The notes under the pieces: model-generated
Told to the model about the DNA's origin: nothing
The model's database searches: none
The model's input: only the letters and a program-made list of their open reading frames with translations
Made by a program: the position numbers and the translations under genes
Part shown: piece after piece, positions 57,839-64,000 of the stretch
Position numbering within the stretch: position 1 is the first letter of the stretch
How the letters are laid out: every line of letters begins with the position of its first letter
Source: Arthrobotrys musiformis
Taxonomy: Eukaryota > Ascomycota > Orbiliomycetes > Orbiliales > Orbiliaceae
Length of the DNA stretch: 64,000 nucleotides
Assembly: GCA_036971715.1 (NCBI GenBank)
Contig: JAVHJL010000008.1
Location: 1,612,001 to 1,676,000 of the forward strand
Reading direction: 5' to 3'

Positions 57839-60800
57839 ATGTCCGGGCGCCAACATCAAGATACAACGGGGAGACTGCCATACAGGAATCGGTCCCTAAA
57901 TACACCGCAAACCCAACCTGTGGCACATAATCAAGTTTCGAGGACTCCGAGTCCAACCCCAACCTCGATTTTGACATCGAGTCCAACAATATCAAACCCC
58001 AGTCAACGCCCAACACCATCTCAAACTCCTGTTCCCACCCCACCTGGCACAGCAGCAGGCACAGCTGCCAGTTGGAGCAGCTCCTCCAACATAACTGGTT
58101 CGTGAAACGCCCGTTGGAAAGTTGGGTTTCATTTGAAGTTGGACTCAAGGGGGTCCATGATTTCTTTTGATGACTAACTCTTGACGCCTATAAATATAGA
58201 CAAGCCTTTCCCCCGCCCGCCAGTTAGTAAATGGTCTTTTAAGAGTTTCTCGAGTTTTGGCTCGGAGAAAATCAAAGGTAGATTCGACTTTGGGCATTGT
58301 AGTGGGGGTTCAACACCTAGCTTACACTCTTGTGATACCATTTAGGGCACGGCCTTCCGAGCTGGAAACCTTTTACTTTAAGATTACCTTATCTTATATT
58401 TTTAATATTTTTAACACTGTTTTTTATAATTGCCATCGAATTACTCTTCAGGAAGAGTCAACGCGATGGGTACCTCACTTTTGCTCGAGGCGATGGCCTC
58501 AACGGCTGGCAGATTTTCGTCTCACAGTATATGGGCACAATTGCATCCATTCTGTTTGCGATTCTCCTTTCACTATCCGACCTTGATGCGAAACGGCTAG
58601 AACCCTGGTTTCAACTATCAAAACCCGGTGGAGCAACAGCAAAGAACTCTGTATTACTATGTTACCCATTCGACTTTTTGGCATTTGTACCGTTCAAAGC
58701 AGCGCGTAGGGGGCACTGGTCGGTATTTCATATTGGAACGGCGGCCGTGTTGGTTTTTTGGTTTATTACACCACTTCAGAGCTCTGTGATTGCAACATTA
58801 CAGCAGCAAGTTGTTTTACCTGCTGAGTTTATGACGACAAAGGGCTTGCAGAAACTATCGACTTTCGGGCCAGACACCACCTCATTCACTAATGTTGCAT
58901 ATTCTGTTTCCTGGTTGAACTCCACGCCCCCAGTATATAGTACAAAGTCGGAGGCTATTCTACCATTTGAACCAACGCTTTCTATAGGATCGGATATACA
59001 GACTACTCTATGGACTGGTAACTCGACCGCATATTATTCTGAGGTTGGCTGCCGTCCTGCTGAAAGGATCATAATACGGAACCAAAATACGCCCGATACC
59101 ACGGAAATCATGGATAATGAGAAATTCTTCTATGACAAACAAACCAACTGCAGTTTTAGGCATACTGGATTTCCGAAACTATATGTGCCTGGGCCAGACA
59201 AACCTTGGAGACCGTGGTATGCCCAGTTCGTTGGATACAATCCAGGAGCCAACGCCCTATACTATCTCAAGACTCCGACCTGTCAGATCGAGGGATACCC
59301 AAACCCGAGCCTCTTTCTTGTAATATTCTCACACCAAAGGAACTACAATGCTACGCCCTCGATAAACGCAGTCTTCTGTGAACCAAAGTATCGCAGCTCG
59401 CCAGTGGAAGCAGTGGTCGAAGCTCGGACAGGCCTTACTAAAAATGTTACGTACATAGGACCTTCACAAGACCTCACATCCAAACAGTTTAATGCAACAA
59501 TCTTCGAAACTATTGTATCTGGAGGAGGTATTGGGTTAGAAGCGGCAAATGGGGGTCCATTTAATTCGGCACCACAGCATACGACGAAAACGAAGGAAGT
59601 TAACGACCTCCTTATAAATTCTGATTGGGTCTACGAGTCAAATGTGCTAGGATACCTCTTCGCTATTGACTCCAATCTCGAAAATTACCTTGATGTCAAA
59701 ATTTTAACGTCGACTATCGATAAGGCATACAAACTATTATTCACTACCTACGCCGCGACGAAGCTTATGGTCCCCGAAAACAAGCCGATAGACGGTAAAA
59801 TATCATTTAAGACAGCAATAGTAGTTGTGCCAGAGGTTTTCGCAAGGATATTGGAAGGTTTACTAGCAGTTGTTGCTTTACTCCTTGTCCTCTTCCTAAT
59901 AGCGAGCATAAGAAGACAAACCGGTCTAGTATATGACCCCGCATCTCTAGCTGGCACGATGGCTCTTGTCGCTAGCGAGCCGAAACTTTTAGAAAAGTTT
60001 ACGGCCCTTGATGGCACATCAACTATCGAGGAACTTCAGCACGCAATTGGGGATGACGGTTTAAAGTTCAAATTGGACACAGATTCTGACAAGTACCAGC
60101 TCTCTATCCTCCCTCCTTCTGGTAATCCGCCTCCACCAACAGGTAAGCATGCGCCTATTTATATTTAAACCCATACACGCCCCAGGAATCACGAAAGGTA
60201 GTGCTGTATAAAGATGATACCATTAGCTTCTAAACTAACAGGACATTTCTCTCCCAATAGGCCGAGCACCCCAGCCCAATGAAAATGAACAGGAAAAGAA
60301 CTTTGAGTTAGGCGCAGCTGCCGGGACGGTGTTCATTCTTCTCCTCGGGGGCCTACTAGGATTCATGGTCTATATATTCCATTATAGTACTAAAAACGAT
60401 GGTAAAAACTTCGCCTGCTCCATTTTATCTATACCAAAATAATTTTTTAAAGTCACTAACGATTCTGTAGGATTACCGTCTTTTAGCGGCAGCGTCTTTG
60501 TTTCCCAGCTTCTGTTTTCTTACACTCCTACCGCAATAGGAACCTTCCTTGAGCCATTTTGGGTACTCCTCACCAGGTTTATCTGTGTTTTGCAACCTCT
60601 CGAGACCCTCAGGCACGGACATGCGAGTGCATCAGAATCACTCACTCTCAAATTCGAATCCGTACCACCGGCGCTTACCCTATTCCCGGCCCTCAAATCC
60701 AAGCACTACTTTTTGTCGATCCTAGCAGCCACGGCTCTATCCACTAATATCCTCGCAATTGCCTTGGGCGCTCTTTTCGATCCTGATACCGTCTTATCGC

Positions 60801-62314
60801 CTACCGCCATAGGATATGGCGATGGTTTTCTCCCTTCCATTCAAGCTCTGCCGTTCCCCTGGGATTATTCGATTATTGATAATGCTTCCATACCGTTACA
60901 TAATTTTGCAGTTGGCCGTTATGATCATTACTACAAGCTTTATGCGAATTATACCACAAATACTCCGCTTCCCTCCTGGACTACTTCCAACCATTTCTTC
61001 TTCCCGGTGGCAAGCTCAAACTCCCTGGCTCCAAACTCCCCCGACCTTCTCCTAGTAGAGACCATCGGCCTCAATGCCAGCCTTTCCTGCGAGGAAATAG
61101 AAGTGCCAGTTAGTACTGGAACGGGGATACAATCACAAATATTAGTAAAGCTTCAAGTCGAGGGAACTGCTTTCGAGGACTCTGGGCCTCTCTGTGAGTT
61201 TTCAACAAACTTCCTACTGAGATCGCTATCAACCGGGTCTAGCCTCATCAATGAAGGATATGAGGGCCTGCTCTCTATGCAGGCTTATCCGACTCTGTTT
61301 GGTTCCTCCAATACTACCCAAGATAATGAAATCTGTGCCGGACTCGTGCCAGCTATTTTTTCTCGGGCGCAGGCTTTAGGTGGTCCACCGGCGTCTACCA
61401 ATTTTAGCCACTTTGATCCAAAAACTTTCAGTTACAAGTCAATAATGTGCCGACCAAAGCTTGAGGCCCATCGGTATGACATTACAGTTGACGCTTCCAA
61501 CCAAGTCGTCGATTTTCAGCCGAAGGATATGATCATAGACGAAAAGCCAAATATTTTTTCAGGCCCAATCACGGAGGCCCAATTACTTAGGACTATTCGG
61601 CGGTTCCTACAATCCGATATTGATACAAACAAAGAAGGTGTATCCTCGGGCGGTTGGCTAAATTTTAATCGCGACCCGCTCCCATCGGGATGGATCGACT
61701 TCATGATTCAACAAGTTTCAAATTCGACCGAAGCTTTCGATCCTAAAACGCCTTTACAGGATGTCGACATGAATTTAATCGGTGACCAGCTAAGCGAATC
61801 ATACTCGAGGGTCTTTGCTGCAATCCTGGGCATCTACTACGACCAGATGCTCGCAAAGGCTCCCACCTCTAATTCGCAACTTCAAGGCACAAAGCTCATT
61901 CCAACAATCCGGATGCAAATGTCGACAGCAATGTTTGCACTTGCAGCGTCTTTACTCGGATGGTACTTTTTGTTGGCAATCCACTTCTATCTTTTCCGAG
62001 TATCCCGACTTTTCCAGCGACTTCCAACTTCAATTGCTTCGGAAATCCAACTATTCCACAAAAGCTCGGTTTTGGACGACGTACGAGGTACGGAGCTGCT
62101 AACCAGCCGCCAACGAGATGATTATTTATCAAAGTTGAATCAAAGATATGGGTATGGCCGATTCGTGGGGAGGGATGGGATACAAAGGGTTGGGATTGAA
62201 CGGGAGCCACTTTTGGACCATATGTCAAACCAGGAAGTTCGAAACCAAGGGCTAGGGAAGGTTGGATTAACAATCGAGTATTGGATACTGTGGGCAAAGA
62301 GGACTTTGGCATAA
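57839..62314 (+). CDS. DUF3433 multi-pass membrane protein, 1372 aa
   Basis: Exons are 57839-58097, 58200-58277, 58346-60142, 60261-60401 and 60471-62314; phases agree and give 1372 residues. It belongs to the fungal DUF3433 family, large membrane proteins of unknown function. The N-terminus is Thr/Pro/Gln-rich and cytosolic. Hydrophobic segments include YLIFLIFLTLFFIIAIELLF, MGTIASILFAILLSL, TAAVLVFWFITPL, EGLLAVVALLLVLFLIA and TVFILLLGGLLGFMVYIF. In the second half they include SILAATALSTNILAIALGALF and FALAASLLGWYFLLAIHFYLF. The motif DLDAKRLEPWFQLSKPGGA (first half) is echoed by RFICVLQPLETLRHGHASA (second half), so the protein is built of two related halves with large extracytosolic regions rich in N-glycosylation sites. 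Intron 1 has an unusual GTTCGT donor but a perfect CTAAC branch site. Confidence 0.88.
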
Positions 62315-62939
62315 TTGATTCGAGATACTTTCGTCTCGAATGTCCCCCAGCCGCAGCTACTGCGGACATGCAAACGAACTCCTGCCTGCAATGTAATGAA
62401 TAACCAATGTACTACTAATAATTTTTATATCTCGAAACGTCAGTTATCGCCGCGAGAGTCGCGAAAACAAAATTTCCGTTCAAGTACCACTAGTCCATAA
62501 TCTCGTCGTACCTCGAAGCTTTGTTTTATTGATTCCCTTCTACCCCGATTCTTTTCAAAGCTGACAAACCTTGGGGAGAGGGTACAGCAGTGTTGCAAGA
62601 AGTAGCACTAGAGTTCACTCTGGGTATACCCGAAGGCTTATAGGGCACATTTAGGTAGGTTTCGCTCAGCGCTGAAAATTCGACTGTATTTCAATCTTGG
62701 GAAATATCGTGGGTAAAAATTGGTCAGCGGCAGGTTGGGGGGATCTGCAGGTATGTAAACTCTCACCAATATCTACATTTAATTTGTGCGATCGACACGG
62801 TTTCCTTCAACGTTTCAACTCCGTATTCATCGCTACAATTATAACCACCCGAAAAGAAACCGAGATTTTATAGAATACTTTAGCCTCTTAACGACTTCTT
62901 ATTCTCCACCCCGAATCAATATCTGGATTCTCTGCAGAG
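62315..62939. other. Intergenic region before the Cdc123-like gene
   Basis: Short frames only. Expected to hold the 3' end of the DUF3433 gene and the promoter of the next gene. Confidence 0.4.
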
Positions 62940-64000
62940 ATGAGCCGAGCATCGCCAATAACAGTCTGGGCAGTTAATCGCTCCTGGGTGAAAGAAACCC
63001 CCGATAACGTCAATACCAACAATCACAAGCACTCCGAGCTTCCTCCGGGGCTTCCGGCTATAGAACAAGCACTAGACCGGCCCGGGTATTACAGACGCCT
63101 TGCCGAGACTGGGTACGGTCTGTGGAAGCCTATTTTGCAAAGAATGCAACGTGAAGCCAAGGATATGCAGGAACCGATCAGTCTCGAACACAGGCAGGAA
63201 CCGATATCCCTTTGCAACGAGGGGCATGAAATAATCTTAACGCCTTCTCTATGCGGGTTACTGAAATCAGCAGCAGATGGAGGGCTGCTTACGGGAAGGA
63301 TTCCGAGGCATCTAGAAGAAGACCTAGAAGACCAGATTCTTCCTCTACTAGCTCCGTGCTTCGAACAACAGCCTGGTTCCACTTCAACCCCGAAGTATTT
63401 TATACGCCTAAATAGCTGCTCCCCAAAGGATGGAACAGGAGAACAGGGCCCATTCGAAGGAGCATGGCCAATTATCCTGTCACTCTGTACCTCGGAGAGG
63501 ATCTATAAAGCCTTACGAGACTTATTGGAGTCTGGAATTTCCAATAGTGGCGACTTGAATCTAGGTGCCTACGAAGTTCTTCACCTAAATCCCTGGAGGG
63601 AAGAAATATCCACCTTGAACGAATTTAGGATATTTGTCCCCCCAAACGGGAAAGTCAGGGCAATAAGCCAGTATTCTGTCAGGAGTGGTAGATGGGCGGA
63701 CGATTACGACAACGAATATCAAAAAGTCAAGAGCTTGGTCCCATGCATGATAGAATGCAACACAAGATTTAGGGCACTGGTTCGAGACGCCGGGATAGAA
63801 TTACCCAAAGGGGGCTACGTCCTTGATGTGCATGTCCAACCTTTGCAACCTGGCGTTGGAAATTCACCAGAATCAGAGAGACTCGAATGGTCTGTAGAGC
63901 CTATCGAAATCAACCCTTTCGGAGCACAACTTGCGAGCGGCAGCGGCATCTTTCAATGGCTGACAGACTGGGAATGCATGTACGGATTTTCAAACGACAT
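62940..64000 (+). CDS. Cdc123/D123-like ATP-grasp protein (cut by window end, 353 aa visible)
   Basis: An open frame from ATG 62940 to the window edge, without stops or introns. It resembles the Cdc123/D123 family, ATP-grasp proteins; the founding member is a chaperone for eIF2 assembly. Hallmarks are PKYFIRLNSCSPKD (about 151-164), LNPWREEISTLNEFRIFVPP with RAISQYS (about 216-246), the metal-binding GGYVLDVHVQ (Asp296) and VEPIEINPFGAQLASGSGIFQW (about 319-340). In classic members the last motif is DINPF; here the Asp is Glu323. It differs clearly from the essential Cdc123 by its divergent N-terminus (residues 1-150), so it is more likely a fungal-expanded D123 paralogue. The end lies beyond the window. 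Confidence 0.8.
   Translation, partial: MSRASPITVWAVNRSWVKETPDNVNTNNHKHSELPPGLPAIEQALDRPGYYRRLAETGYGLWKPILQRMQREAKDMQEPISLEHRQEPISLCNEGHEIILTPSLCGLLKSAADGGLLTGRIPRHLEEDLEDQILPLLAPCFEQQPGSTSTPKYFIRLNSCSPKDGTGEQGPFEGAWPIILSLCTSERIYKALRDLLESGISNSGDLNLGAYEVLHLNPWREEISTLNEFRIFVPPNGKVRAISQYSVRSGRWADDYDNEYQKVKSLVPCMIECNTRFRALVRDAGIELPKGGYVLDVHVQPLQPGVGNSPESERLEWSVEPIEINPFGAQLASGSGIFQWLTDWECMYGFSND

Overview
The window looks like nuclear DNA of a filamentous ascomycete (Pezizomycotina). Genes are monocistronic and carry short GT-AG introns, mostly 50-120 nt, many with CTAAC-type branch points. Long pyrimidine-rich leaders precede housekeeping genes. The gene set is typically fungal: a DUF3433 membrane protein, a Zn2Cys6 regulator, a conidiation protein of the con-13 family, F-box/LRR proteins, an Nrp1-like RNA-binding protein and a fungal LIG4-like ligase. 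I cannot place it more precisely. Exon structures were worked out by eye from splice signals, reading phase and protein motifs.

Layout. 0-8 kb: a small secreted protein (+), a five-exon LIG4-like ATP-dependent DNA ligase (+) and cytochrome c oxidase subunit VI (+). 11-18 kb: a six-exon ELO fatty-acid elongase (+), an omega-type glutathione transferase (-) and an F-box protein (-). 18-24 kb is gene-poor, with palindromes and simple repeats. 24-32 kb: an Nrp1-like exonuclease-fold/RRM/RanBP2-zinc-finger protein whose catalytic acids are lost (+), then the splicing factor Yju2 (+). 32-35.4 kb: two adjacent minus-strand F-box/LRR-like modules that may form one gene and that contain an in-frame stop or a 36-nt intron. 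36.9-38 kb: a con-13-type secreted protein with an HExxH-like HETGH motif made at a splice junction (+). 38-44 kb: four minus-strand genes: an NAD(P)-binding epimerase-like protein, an unknown protein with two CxxC pairs, an alpha/beta hydrolase and ribosomal protein uL4. 45 kb: an ERG25-like di-iron hydroxylase (+). 46.2-53.5 kb: a 7 kb stretch with no convincing gene. 53.5-64 kb: three plus-strand genes in tandem: a large Zn2Cys6 regulator, a 1372-residue DUF3433 membrane protein and a Cdc123/D123-like ATP-grasp protein that runs off the window end.

Most genes are unrelated housekeeping or accessory genes. No prokaryote-style operon, CRISPR array, rRNA, confident tRNA or intact transposon was seen. 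The points most worth following are the degenerate exonuclease domain, the F-box pair, the con-13 metallopeptidase-like motif, the unusual Cdc123-like protein and the Arg-to-Tyr change in the ligase nucleotidyl motif.
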